Source: UBA1206 sp050953105 (lineage in GTDB: Bacteria; Bacillota; Clostridia; Oscillospirales; CAG-382). From it: a stretch of DNA of 64,000 bases. The notes under the pieces were generated by a model, which made no database searches, had not been told where the DNA came from, and saw nothing but the letters and a program-made list of their open reading frames with translations. Each line of letters begins with the position of its first letter. Position 1 is the stretch's first letter. The stretch lies in contig JBMNMA010000009.1 in assembly GCA_050953105.1 (NCBI GenBank), forward strand, positions 310,001 through 374,000, given 5' to 3'. Positions 7,586 through 15,511 of the stretch are shown here, in pieces. The translations under genes were made by a program, and so were the position numbers.

Positions 7586-9246
7586 TTTTCATTCTTTGTG
7601 GTGGATGTAGAAACCGGTGGATCAAACTCGCCAATGCAGTTCCATACAATTTTGATACGCTGTACCCGCCTGCCATCAATGCGCTCTGCCTTGTAAACAT
7701 AGATTTTTTCAACGAATTCCCGGATAATCTCGGCTGTGAGTTCCTTTATGTCCGTATACTTTCTTACCAGGGAGAGGAAGTGGTCGACATTGAGAGCGCT
7801 TTCTTTTTCCTCTGTCATAATGGATTTCAGTTCCGTTACTCGCTTCTCAAGAGTCTGCTGCTCGGCTTCATAGTTTGCGGTCATCTTTGTAAAACGCTCA
7901 TCGGATATCTTGCCCTCTATGTTATCTTCATAGAGCCTTTGAATAATCTCGTCCAGCTTGGCGATGCGGGCCTGTGCCTGTTCCGATTCACGTCTGCTGT
8001 CACGCATACTTTTGTCAAGCTCTGACCTTGTTTTCTTAGTTACCATCTCCACGAATTCTTCCTCACAGTCTCTGGCAAAAGCCGTTACGCGGCGGATGCC
8101 GTCAAGGAGCAGTTCCTCAACGGCCGCATTGCGTATCTGGTGAGAACTGCATCCGCCTTTTATCTTGCGGTAGGTAGCGCATACAAAATACTCTTTTTCA
8201 TGTTCCCAACCCCGCCCACGCACCTGATACAGCTTGTTTCCGCAATCCGCACAGAACATCATGCCGGAGAGAAGCGGCATTTCACCCATCGGTGTGAGCC
8301 TGCGTCTGCCATCCCTGATTCTCTGCACTACTTCGAATACGGATTCCTCAATAATTGCTTCGTGGGTATTCTTGAAGATCATCCACTCCGACGGGTCATT
8401 TTTCATCTGCTTTTTCTGCTTATAGGACTTGCGGTAAGTTTTGAAATTAACCGTATGTCCCAAATACTCCTGCCTTGAAAGCATATGAACTATTGTGCTG
8501 CCTCGCCAGACATAATCATCGTCATGGCCTCTGTTGTCCGGAATATTGATTCCGTTTTTCCTGGCGTGAGCCGTTGGATTCATAATTCTGCGCCTTGTAA
8601 ATTCCTTGGCTATCTGCGAAGGGCCATACCCTTGCATACACAAGCGGAACGCCTCGCGTACCACTTCGGCGGCTTCTTCATCGACTATCCAGTGTGTCTT
8701 GTCTACCGGGTCTTTGATATAGCCGTAAGGCGGATTGGTGCAGAGTGGTTTGCCGGACTCCCCTTTCGACTTGAAAACTGCGCGTATCTTCTTGCTCGTA
8801 TCTTTGGCATACCATTCGTTGATGATATTAAGAAACGGTGTAAAATCGCTGTCCTGCTGGTTGGCACTGTCAACATTATTGTTTATTGCTATGAAGCGAA
8901 TGTCGGAGCCGGGAAAGAGCACTTCGGTATAATAGCCGACCTTTAGATAATCTCTTCCGAGACGGCTCATGTCCTTGACAATGATGGTGCCAATCCTGCC
9001 TTCTTCCACTAGGGAGATAAGGCGCTGCCAATCCGGGCGGTCGAAGTTCGTACCGCTATAGCCATCATCCACAAAGAACTCAGTGTTTGTAAAACCGTTG
9101 TCATCAGCGTACTTCTGTAAAATGGCCTTCTGATTTTTAATGCTGTTAGAATCACCCTGCAGCTCGTCATCTCGTGAAAGACGGCAATACAGAGCGGTTA
9201 TTTTATCGTTATTCTTCACAGCAGTATAAGACTGCCTGCTATTCAT
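7576..9246 (-). CDS. Large serine recombinase (TnpX/Tn4451-type)
   Basis: Site-specific recombinase that excises and integrates the element. The 556-residue product has an N-terminal resolvase domain with catalytic Ser24 in YCRLSRDD, the GYSGTNFDRP and KDMSRLGRD blocks, a recombinase domain (NPPYGYIKDP), a zinc ribbon (CADCGNKL then C...C, about residues 335-370), a long coiled coil and a C-terminal EKIYVYKAERIDGRR segment. The frame extends nine codons upstream, but the ATG at 9246 has AAAGGAGGT five bases before it. No frameshift is visible, so it looks functional. It sits at the left extremity of the island, as expected for this family. Confidence 0.93.
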   Translation of the reverse strand: MNSRQSYTAVKNNDKITALYCRLSRDDELQGDSNSIKNQKAILQKYADDNGFTNTEFFVDDGYSGTNFDRPDWQRLISLVEEGRIGTIIVKDMSRLGRDYLKVGYYTEVLFPGSDIRFIAINNNVDSANQQDSDFTPFLNIINEWYAKDTSKKIRAVFKSKGESGKPLCTNPPYGYIKDPVDKTHWIVDEEAAEVVREAFRLCMQGYGPSQIAKEFTRRRIMNPTAHARKNGINIPDNRGHDDDYVWRGSTIVHMLSRQEYLGHTVNFKTYRKSYKQKKQMKNDPSEWMIFKNTHEAIIEESVFEVVQRIRDGRRRLTPMGEMPLLSGMMFCADCGNKLYQVRGRGWEHEKEYFVCATYRKIKGGCSSHQIRNAAVEELLLDGIRRVTAFARDCEEEFVEMVTKKTRSELDKSMRDSRRESEQAQARIAKLDEIIQRLYEDNIEGKISDERFTKMTANYEAEQQTLEKRVTELKSIMTEEKESALNVDHFLSLVRKYTDIKELTAEIIREFVEKIYVYKAERIDGRRVQRIKIVWNCIGEFDPPVSTSTTKNEKSA

Positions 9247-9322
9247 GTTTACCTCCTTTCCGACAGTCTTCAAGCGGTACTCTATGTTTCCCGTACTGCC
9301 GCGAAGAAGTCAAGTTATTTGT

Positions 9323-9484
9323 TTAAAAAGCCTTATTTAATTCAAGATTTGCTGTGCCGTTAAGTATCATGCGTTTCAGCTTGTCGTAAGCAGTCTCTTT
9401 GGCAGTGCTGCTGACCGCCGATTCTATAATGTAGAGCGTATCACCGATTACTTTTTCGGTAACGCTGATAGTCTTTTCAGACAT
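9323..9484 (-). CDS. tnpW: Transposon-encoded protein TnpW
   Basis: A 53-residue protein beginning MSEKTISVTEKVIGDTLYII, the sequence type named TnpW in Tn4451-family transposons (Pfam transposon-encoded protein TnpW). Its role in transposition is not well defined. The frame is open further upstream, but the ATG at 9484 is preceded by AGGAAGGAGG. It lies 76 bases before the recombinase start and is probably transcribed with it. Confidence 0.8.
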   Translation of the reverse strand: MSEKTISVTEKVIGDTLYIIESAVSSTAKETAYDKLKRMILNGTANLELNKAF

Positions 9485-9671
9485 AAAGACACTCCTCCTT
9501 CCTGACTCTGGGGGTAGGGGGTAATAAATCCTTACACCCTTTCGATTGTGCAACGGGCGTGGGGTTTCGCGCGAAAAAACGCGGATTCAAACGGGGTATT
9601 AAAGGAACAACCGGGATAAAATTCATATAATTGAAATAAACTTGGTGTGTATTTCATCTTGAAAAGTGCTT

Positions 9672-9713
9672 TTTTAGGTGAAAAGGCACAGCAGGATTTT
9701 CCACTGTGCCTTT
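9672..9713 (-). terminator. Terminator after the capsid gene
   Basis: AAAGGCACAG on the minus strand (9704-9713) pairs with CTGTGCCTTT (9682-9691), then a weak T-rich tail. The rest of 9485-9681 shows no convincing gene. Confidence 0.6.
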
Positions 9714-9725
9714 CCACCATATGTC

Positions 9726-10673
9726 TTAACCGTTGGTTCCAGTATTCTTCTGAATTACCTTCACTGCCTCTTGGCGGATAAGTTTTCCGTCAATAAACTC
9801 AAAGGCAAGGTAACCCATCTGGTCGAGCAGGGCAAACTTCTCTGAGAGTGCCCTCACGCTGACAGGGCTTCTGCAGATGATCCAGTAGTAGCTAAAATCA
9901 CCGAAGGCTATAGGCTTTGAATCAGACTCCATATCCGGCATAAACTCTGATATAAATACCTTTTTACCGAGGATGGTATCATCGCTGTCGCGCCAGAGGT
10001 AGTTTCCGGCTTCGTCTTTCAACGTACGCAAGGCAAGGGCTGTCTTATCGTTCATGAGCCATACAGCATTTTTGCGGTATTCCGGCTTCACAGAGAAGTA
10101 CAGGCGGATTATATGATCATAGGTGATTTCATCGACGGAATATGCAACCTCAGCGCCGTTTGCATCGTTTAAGATACCTGTCGGCATTTGCACACCGGTA
10201 CCGTTAATAAAGGCGTTGTCCTCAGCTTTGGCAAAGTTCCTGGCAAGGCGCTTTACAAGGTAGCTTTCAATGTCGAATGCGGCATCGCGGACAAAGTCTG
10301 AATTCATTTTTACAAGAGCAGCGAGCTTATGGCTTTCAACGGTGTATTGAGTGAAATCGTTTAGTCCGTCAAAAACTGGGATAGCGCCGCCTTCCGGCAC
10401 AAATTGCACAAGGTCATCGTATTCCTTTGCAAGGATGTGATAACTGCCTTCATATACGTTAAAGGTTGTGCCGATTTTACGGAACAGGCTCTCGTTTATG
10501 ATGGCTGCTTCATATTTGTTATTTGTGGTATTTGGCATGACATAAGTACCCGTCTCGCTGCTGCGGCCTTCGGAAAGTCCAGAATAATCGCTTTCCTGGC
10601 CGCGCATGGCGTTCCAGAAGTGCCTGCTGTATTCCGGCTGACCGGTATATACTCTGACTTCAGTATAATTCAT
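9726..10673 (-). CDS. HK97-fold phage major capsid protein (orphan)
   Basis: A 315-residue protein with the organisation of HK97 major capsid proteins: a glycine-rich E-loop region after ESLFRKIG, the LVKMNSDFVRDAAFDIESYL P-domain helix, NAFINGTG and PTGIL, and a C-terminal A-domain with KVFISEFMP and FGDFSYYWI. It lacks the usual N-terminal delta/prohead-protease domain. The start ATG at 10673 has GGAGGGG in front; the frame extends further upstream. No portal, terminase, protease or tail genes are nearby, so this is either a prophage remnant or a capsid carried by the element itself. Encapsulin-like use is possible but unproven. Confidence 0.85.
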   Translation of the reverse strand: MNYTEVRVYTGQPEYSRHFWNAMRGQESDYSGLSEGRSSETGTYVMPNTTNNKYEAAIINESLFRKIGTTFNVYEGSYHILAKEYDDLVQFVPEGGAIPVFDGLNDFTQYTVESHKLAALVKMNSDFVRDAAFDIESYLVKRLARNFAKAEDNAFINGTGVQMPTGILNDANGAEVAYSVDEITYDHIIRLYFSVKPEYRKNAVWLMNDKTALALRTLKDEAGNYLWRDSDDTILGKKVFISEFMPDMESDSKPIAFGDFSYYWIICRSPVSVRALSEKFALLDQMGYLAFEFIDGKLIRQEAVKVIQKNTGTNG

Positions 10674-10686
10674 GGCGTTCCCCTCC

Positions 10687-10992
10687 TTAAATCTTATCGC
10701 AGAATGGACAGGCATAGAGACCGAGGTCATGGTAGCTGAGCGATCTTCCTACCTGTTTCAAGTGGTGGTGGCATTTCGGACACAGAATGCTATATGCCAT
10801 AGCCCCTTCAATGGTATGAGGATGCTTTGCATGGAGGCGGTATCGCAATTTTAACTTTCCTTTATCATCTTCGATGACAACATCGGAAAGATGCAGGTCG
10901 CACATGGCATGGGCATACTCATCGGAATAATAAGTGTGCTGCGGCCGCAGCAGAGTGCCTTCCTTGTTCATTTTCATAAGCGGATAATTCAT
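10687..10992 (-). CDS. Small zinc-ribbon protein of the capsid operon
   Basis: A 101-residue protein starting MNYPLMKMNKEG with GAGGAGGG ahead of the ATG. The C-terminal half has two knuckles, CPKC and CPFC, about 25 residues apart, fitting a zinc ribbon. It ends 13 bases before the capsid gene, so they share a transcript. I recognise no family; a DNA- or protein-binding accessory role is possible. Not a known capsid accessory by sequence. Confidence 0.6.
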   Translation of the reverse strand: MNYPLMKMNKEGTLLRPQHTYYSDEYAHAMCDLHLSDVVIEDDKGKLKLRYRLHAKHPHTIEGAMAYSILCPKCHHHLKQVGRSLSYHDLGLYACPFCDKI

Positions 10993-11115
10993 GTTTTTTC
11001 CCTCCTCAAAATTAAGATGTTTGAATGTGGTTGATGATATTTCCTGTAGATCTAATTGCTGAGCGCTGATCATGACGTATCACTATAGCTGTTCCTCCCT
11101 CCAGTGATACTTCCG

Positions 11116-11411
11116 GTGACAGAAGTGACAGTTCAGTGACAGTAGTTTTGATGAACTGTCACGCTGAAAAGCGGCTTGCAGCAAGGCTTTTAAAGCTTCA
11201 GTGACGAAAGTGACAGAACTTTTCATTTCATACTCACAACAACTCATAATCTTTTCCTTGTTCTCTGTACAATTCCAAACTTTATTCTTCCCGCTAAGAA
11301 GTTTGAAAGACTGTCACTTCTGTCACTTGTGGCTGGAAACCCTTGATATATGGGCGTTTTCGCGGTGACAGTTGCCTGTGAGAACTGTCACTCGACTGTC
11401 ACTTCTGTCAC
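11116..11411. repeat. Iteron-like array of GTGACAG heptamers
   Basis: Eleven exact copies of GTGACAG or its complement CTGTCAC, at 11116, 11125, 11136, 11156, 11210, 11311, 11320, 11365, 11385, 11396 and 11405. Several are 9 bases apart in tandem (GTGACAGAAGTGACAG); others face each other. The array lies directly beside the 3' end of the D5-type helicase gene and upstream of the capsid operon. This pattern is typical of replication-initiator binding iterons; an operator role for the capsid operon is the alternative. Confidence 0.8.
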
Positions 11412-11413
11412 TT

Positions 11414-12553
11414 TTAAGAAAGAAAATCCGTACTGTCATAACCATAAGCCTTCTTGTACTGCTCCTTTGCCTCAATAGTGAGGGTGAGATTTTTATAATA
11501 GGTGCCTTTATTGGTATGAACGGTCATCTCCTTAAAGGTGCAGCCGAGATGGGATGCCAATGTCTCTCTGAACTCTTTGGCTGTCTTGGCAAAGCCGTTA
11601 TTGTTGTCATGGCACCATGCCCTGTAAACATCATAGATGCGGCTCGTTGTAGCGGAATCATTAAACTTGCCTTCTGACCGCTCGCACATACATTCCTCAT
11701 AGAAGGAGATCACAGTATTGTTCTCTGACATATATTGCTCTCTTGCAAGGCTTACACTGTCCGGCTCGGGAAAGCTGTACCCGTTTGCAATAACCGTCTG
11801 CAGCGCCATAACAGCCTTGTAGACGATGCCATCACGCTCGGCATACATTTTGTCAAGGAGTGTTTTGTCCTGCTTGTCCTTTGGAATGACATTAGGGCAG
11901 CGCACCACCATGATGCGGTCATAGACCCATTTGCCATCATCGCCGCCAAACTTGGGAAGTCTGTTCATGCAAAACCAGAGCAGCCCGTTGTAGGTGAACT
12001 CAAAGGCCTGCTGTCCTTTGAACTCGGCATATAGGCTGTCGCCGCCGGTAATTTTCTTAAATGTTTTCAACTCATCTACGGATAAAAAACTCATATCAGA
12101 GCTACCGGCAAGGCGTGTGCCATATATCGCGCCGGTGCCGAAACGCGCTTCAATCTCCTTAAGGTCGATTCCTATAAAGTTACCCTTGCCGAGCAACCGC
12201 TCTACAAGACTCTTTAGCTGAGATTTGCCGGTGTCGCCATCGCCGACAAGGAAAAGCGCTTTTTTCATTCGCCATCCCTTGATGTTGGAGATGCATACAC
12301 CGATAAACTCAAGGAGCAGGTGTTCTATGGCCTTGTCTCCGTCCGTGAGGGTGTGCATATACCTGTCGAAGACCGGCGTGGGCGTTTCCCTTCCCGACCA
12401 GTTGCACGGAATCTGAATGGTGGAGAGGATATCCGGGGAGTGTGGTAGAAGAATGGCATTATCTGCAGTGATACGGAGCAGGCCATTCCTGAAGTTGATT
12501 AAATCCTCATCGGCATTTAGCTCGCCGTTTTGTCCACCTCCTCTCCGCTGCAT
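11414..12553 (-). CDS. D5/P4-type SF3 helicase, N-terminally truncated
   Basis: Phage/plasmid replication helicase of superfamily 3. The 379-residue product has Walker A GDGDTGKS (104-111), the downstream SF3 motif region GLLWFCMNRLPKF, and a C-terminal winged-helix-like tail (poxvirus D5 C-terminal type). Characterised P4-like proteins are about 700-800 residues with an N-terminal primase; here the frame begins within the D5_N region (LINFRNGLL), so the primase half is absent. The ATG at 12553 has only a weak ribosome site, which fits a truncated gene. Its stop is adjacent to the iteron array. Confidence 0.8.
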   Translation of the reverse strand: MQRRGGGQNGELNADEDLINFRNGLLRITADNAILLPHSPDILSTIQIPCNWSGRETPTPVFDRYMHTLTDGDKAIEHLLLEFIGVCISNIKGWRMKKALFLVGDGDTGKSQLKSLVERLLGKGNFIGIDLKEIEARFGTGAIYGTRLAGSSDMSFLSVDELKTFKKITGGDSLYAEFKGQQAFEFTYNGLLWFCMNRLPKFGGDDGKWVYDRIMVVRCPNVIPKDKQDKTLLDKMYAERDGIVYKAVMALQTVIANGYSFPEPDSVSLAREQYMSENNTVISFYEECMCERSEGKFNDSATTSRIYDVYRAWCHDNNNGFAKTAKEFRETLASHLGCTFKEMTVHTNKGTYYKNLTLTIEAKEQYKKAYGYDSTDFLS

Positions 12554-12565
12554 TTTGTGCTTCCA

Positions 12566-12742
12566 TTATTCATTCGCCGAGTTTATGACCAGCCACTCCT
12601 TAAAGGCTTCAACCGGAATCAGGATTCTCGTACCAACTCGTATGACTGGAAATCCCTGCTTTTTTACAAGTTCATAGGCCTTCGGCAGACTAATGCCCAT
12701 CTGCGCCGACAGTTCCTGCACACTCATGGTCGTCTTTTCCAT
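12566..12742 (-). CDS. Excisionase-like helix-turn-helix protein
   Basis: A 58-residue MerR/excisionase-type DNA-binding protein: SVQELSAQMGISLPKAYELV forms the helix-turn-helix and FPVIRVGTRILIPVEAFKEW the wing, the usual pattern of transposon Xis proteins. AAGGAGG lies before the ATG at 12742, chosen over the upstream in-frame start. It probably directs excision with the serine recombinase or marks the replication operon. It sits 12 bases before the helicase gene. Confidence 0.85.
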   Translation of the reverse strand: MEKTTMSVQELSAQMGISLPKAYELVKKQGFPVIRVGTRILIPVEAFKEWLVINSANE

Positions 12743-12793
12743 ATACTCTTTCCTCCTTATCTTGATAGTTGTTTCGGTTTCCACATCCACCAT

Positions 12794-12920
12794 TCGCTAC
12801 CGTTCCTAAGGCAGCCACCTGCTCGTGGTCTCCCCGTATCCGATTGCAGCAGAAGCGCTCCGGCTTTCACCATCGTGGCGGCTACGCTGCAAAAGTATCT
12901 CTTGCGGGCGGACTATTCAG
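12794..12920. other. GC-rich structured intergenic segment
   Basis: No gene. A GC-rich stretch upstream of the excisionase gene with facing GCAGC (about 12844) and GCTGC (about 12889) and several inner inverted pairs. I have the impression that this segment recurs upstream of excisionase genes in related clostridial elements, which would suggest a structured RNA or a recombination site; that is a recollection, not a test. Confidence 0.35.
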
Positions 12921-12955
12921 TTGTCAAGGATCCGGAAATTAAGTGGTTTTACAAT

Positions 12956-13019
12956 TTGTTCTTGTATTCAATGCCATTGTATAATACAATGTAAGTGATG
13001 TTAAATTTTCATCGCTTAC
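12956..13019 (+). promoter_or_regulatory. Promoter with overlapping palindromic operators
   Basis: TTGTTC (12956-12961) and TATAAT (12980-12985) with 18 bases between. The -10 box lies inside the 17-base palindrome CATTGTATAATACAATG (12975-12991). Immediately after it GTAAGTGATG (12991-13000) faces CATCGCTTAC (13010-13019), 9 of 10 pairing. Both are placed to let a repressor block transcription of the zinc-finger protein gene. Confidence 0.65.
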
Positions 13020-13049
13020 AATAACGATTACATTCAAAGGATGATTGCC

Positions 13050-14000
13050 ATGAAAAAACTACCGGTAGAAAATCTCGGTTTCGTTGAAATTGGCGGCGTT
13101 GGCGAGATGATATATAGGGCTGTGCGATTTCCCGAGTATATCACGGACTATGACAATGACGGCGAAATAATTAAACCTATCTTCACAGGGGGCCATGCTC
13201 CGGAAAGCGGTACTGATTACTCCTTAACCGGGCAGGAACTATTGGTCAGCCTATGTAATCTTTACGGAAAATTAAATAACCCAGACAGCACTGTTCCGGT
13301 TACAGATGCCGTCTGGGATTGGTGCAGAAACAATATTCACCCCTACAACATAGACAGTCTTTATGAAATGCTGGATAGCGAGAAGTTTGCACATATAACG
13401 TACATGGATTTGATTCAGAAAGATGCCACATTCTATGTAGATCAATTCATAAAGGATCTATGCAGTCTGGGTACTGTATTTGAGCTTTACTTTGCCTTGA
13501 GAAGGGTTAAATACTACGGAGAAATCGACTACGCAAGGAATCTTTATTATGAAGGCAGGCTTTGCGACAGCCTCGCTTTTCTTGAAAGACACCGACAATA
13601 CGAGGATGATGAGGAATACAAGGCCCGTATATTAGAGAATTACAATGAACACATATCCCAAGTGATTGATATGTTCCCGGACTTCCGTATGAGACTGAAA
13701 TTGGATAAGAAAACCGGGAAAGTGATGTACGGCGCCGACATTCAATCGGTATTCGATATTTGCTGGTACACCTTTTCCAGAATGGTAGCAGACGTTGCAC
13801 CACCAGTAGATGAAGACCTTAACTATTTTGAATCGCAAGGCACGATACTGTCATGCCTTGCCTGCGGGAAATACTTTGTGCGGCATTCAAGCCGCCAGTT
13901 ATATTGTAATAATTGGGATTGCCAGGCCGAGCGTAATCGAAAAAACAGGCGAGCAAGCTATGCAAGAAAGAAGGCGGCGGGAGTAAAGAACAAGGAATAA
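13050..14000 (+). CDS. Zinc-finger protein of unknown function (DUF6076-like)
   Basis: A 316-residue soluble protein. The N-terminal two thirds have no recognised motif. The C-terminus carries a metal site: CLACGKYFVRHSSRQLYC followed by CQAERNRKNRRASYARKKAAG, i.e. C-x2-C then C-x4-C with a basic tail, like the CGNR/DUF6076-type fingers found in Clostridia. The basic end suggests nucleic-acid binding. The ATG at 13050 is 9 bases after AAAGG; an in-frame ATG at 13041 overlaps that site and is less likely. It has its own operator-controlled promoter and is convergent with hsdS. Confidence 0.6.
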   Translation: MKKLPVENLGFVEIGGVGEMIYRAVRFPEYITDYDNDGEIIKPIFTGGHAPESGTDYSLTGQELLVSLCNLYGKLNNPDSTVPVTDAVWDWCRNNIHPYNIDSLYEMLDSEKFAHITYMDLIQKDATFYVDQFIKDLCSLGTVFELYFALRRVKYYGEIDYARNLYYEGRLCDSLAFLERHRQYEDDEEYKARILENYNEHISQVIDMFPDFRMRLKLDKKTGKVMYGADIQSVFDICWYTFSRMVADVAPPVDEDLNYFESQGTILSCLACGKYFVRHSSRQLYCNNWDCQAERNRKNRRASYARKKAAGVKNKE

Positions 14001-14009
14001 AAATTGAAC

Positions 14010-14046
14010 TCGCTACCAGCCACATGGTATGAGTATGGTAGCGAGA
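14010..14046. terminator. Stem-loop between convergent genes (possible terminator)
   Basis: CTCGCTACCA (14010-14019) pairs with TGGTAGCGAG (14037-14046). No T run follows on the plus strand, so termination is uncertain. Confidence 0.4.
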
Positions 14047-14059
14047 CAGATGTGGTTTA

Positions 14060-15511
14060 TTAATCTCTCTTTAATATTTCACACAGAGGCAGAATTTCTT
14101 CCAGCTTTTTAACAATGCGCTTTTGCTCTGCGAGGGGCGGGAGAGGTATTAGTGCATTTTTCAACATATCTTGCGTTATTTGATTAATGGTGGTAGTACC
14201 AGTATCTTCAAGCAAGGAATTCCTGAAATATGCTGAATTTATTACATGAAGAACATACGGATTGCAAATACTTCTATAAACTGCCATGAATGCGCCGAAG
14301 CTCATGCCTTCTCGATCCACAATTGCAGCTTTGCCTACAAGCCGTTTGCTGCCATTCCGAGCGCAAATTAAAATATCACCTATATGGCACATCTTGTTTT
14401 CGGGAATATCCATATTGACTCTTACAATATCTTCATAGTCCATCTGACCATCTCGGATATTGTTGGATCGTAGCACAATTGTACCATCACTTGTTTGATT
14501 CTGAGGACTATATGTTAGGCCAATATTTGTATAACCAATTTCACCTAATTTAACCCACTTCCAACTCTCTGGAATATCAAACGGTATCTCAGCCTCTGAA
14601 ATTTCTGGCAATGGTTTTTCTTTTTTGATTTTTCCTTCCTTAATAAGTCTTTGCTTTTCAACCTGAATCTGTTGATAAAGCTCCTCGGCTGTGCCTTCCT
14701 CCGGGCGCTGTTCGACCAGTTTGCCCCGGATTGCTAACTGGAGGATGGATTTATGCAGATCGCTCGGGAAACGCTTATTGAGCTCTTCAAGCTTGCTCCA
14801 TGCCTTATCATAGCGCTCGATATACGGCATCAATTCATCGATTTTTGCAACAATGCGCTTTTGCTCGGCAAGTGGTGGGAGGGGAACAGAAAGTTTGTGC
14901 AAAACCTTTGAAGATAAACCTTGAATTCCAATCCCTTTTCCATTTATAAGACCTGCATTTTTGTACAAAAAGAAAATATAATAAAAGAACTCAATACAGA
15001 TTTCATTAAATGGACGTAATCTGTGTATATGATTCTGAATACGCATAGGAAAATCATAATTCCAGATAGCTGCTCTTCCAATATCGCCACCTTCTAGAAC
15101 TAATAAATCTCCTTTTTGAACAGTACATTTTTCAATTTCAGCATCAGTGAAAAGCATTGTTTTCAACTTGCCAAGTTCAAATCTATTCCAGTAAACATTA
15201 GATGTAGTAATATACTCCAGCGGAATACCGGATTTATCAGAAGAGTTCAGTGCTTTTCCAGTATTATGCTGAAACAAATCTCCGATATATACCCACTTCC
15301 AACTCTCCGGGATATCAAACGGTATCTCATCCTCTGAAATTTCCGGTAATGGCCTTTCTTTTTTGATTTTACCTTCCTTAATAAGCCGCTGCTTTTCGGC
15401 CTGTATCTGTTGATATAGTTCCTGGCCAGTTCCTTCCTCCGGGCGCTGTTCAACCAGTTTGCCCTGGATTGCCAACTGGAGGATGCTGTTTTTCAATTCC
15501 TGAGGTGTCAT
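14060..15511 (-). CDS. hsdS: Type I restriction-modification specificity subunit
   Basis: Sets the DNA target of the type I complex. The 483-residue protein has two target-recognition domains, each preceded by the same ~65-residue conserved block (KSILQLAI, GKLVEQRPEEGT, IPFDIPESWKWV) and followed by the conserved end LPPLAEQKRIV. The first domain covers roughly residues 75-215 and the second 315-465. The duplicated blocks are also close at the DNA level. The start overlaps the hsdM stop (ATGA). No frameshift visible. Confidence 0.93.
   Translation of the reverse strand: MTPQELKNSILQLAIQGKLVEQRPEEGTGQELYQQIQAEKQRLIKEGKIKKERPLPEISEDEIPFDIPESWKWVYIGDLFQHNTGKALNSSDKSGIPLEYITTSNVYWNRFELGKLKTMLFTDAEIEKCTVQKGDLLVLEGGDIGRAAIWNYDFPMRIQNHIHRLRPFNEICIEFFYYIFFLYKNAGLINGKGIGIQGLSSKVLHKLSVPLPPLAEQKRIVAKIDELMPYIERYDKAWSKLEELNKRFPSDLHKSILQLAIRGKLVEQRPEEGTAEELYQQIQVEKQRLIKEGKIKKEKPLPEISEAEIPFDIPESWKWVKLGEIGYTNIGLTYSPQNQTSDGTIVLRSNNIRDGQMDYEDIVRVNMDIPENKMCHIGDILICARNGSKRLVGKAAIVDREGMSFGAFMAVYRSICNPYVLHVINSAYFRNSLLEDTGTTTINQITQDMLKNALIPLPPLAEQKRIVKKLEEILPLCEILKRD
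14554..14749. repeat. Direct repeat A within hsdS
   Basis: A 196-base block encoding the conserved segment before the second recognition domain; closely matches 15292-15487 in the same orientation. Confidence 0.8.
15292..15487. repeat. Direct repeat B within hsdS
   Basis: A 196-base block encoding the conserved segment before the first recognition domain; closely matches 14554-14749. Confidence 0.8.

Noticed and set aside
9532..9720. 62-codon open frame after the capsid gene
   Set aside because: It spans the terminator hairpin and has no ribosome site or recognisable content.
11116..11411. CRISPR array
   Set aside because: The repeats are 7-mers in both orientations with irregular spacing; there are no 25-40-base direct repeats with unique spacers and no cas genes.
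9726..12742. Complete prophage
   Set aside because: Only a capsid gene and a helicase are phage-like; portal, terminase, protease, tail and lysis genes are absent.
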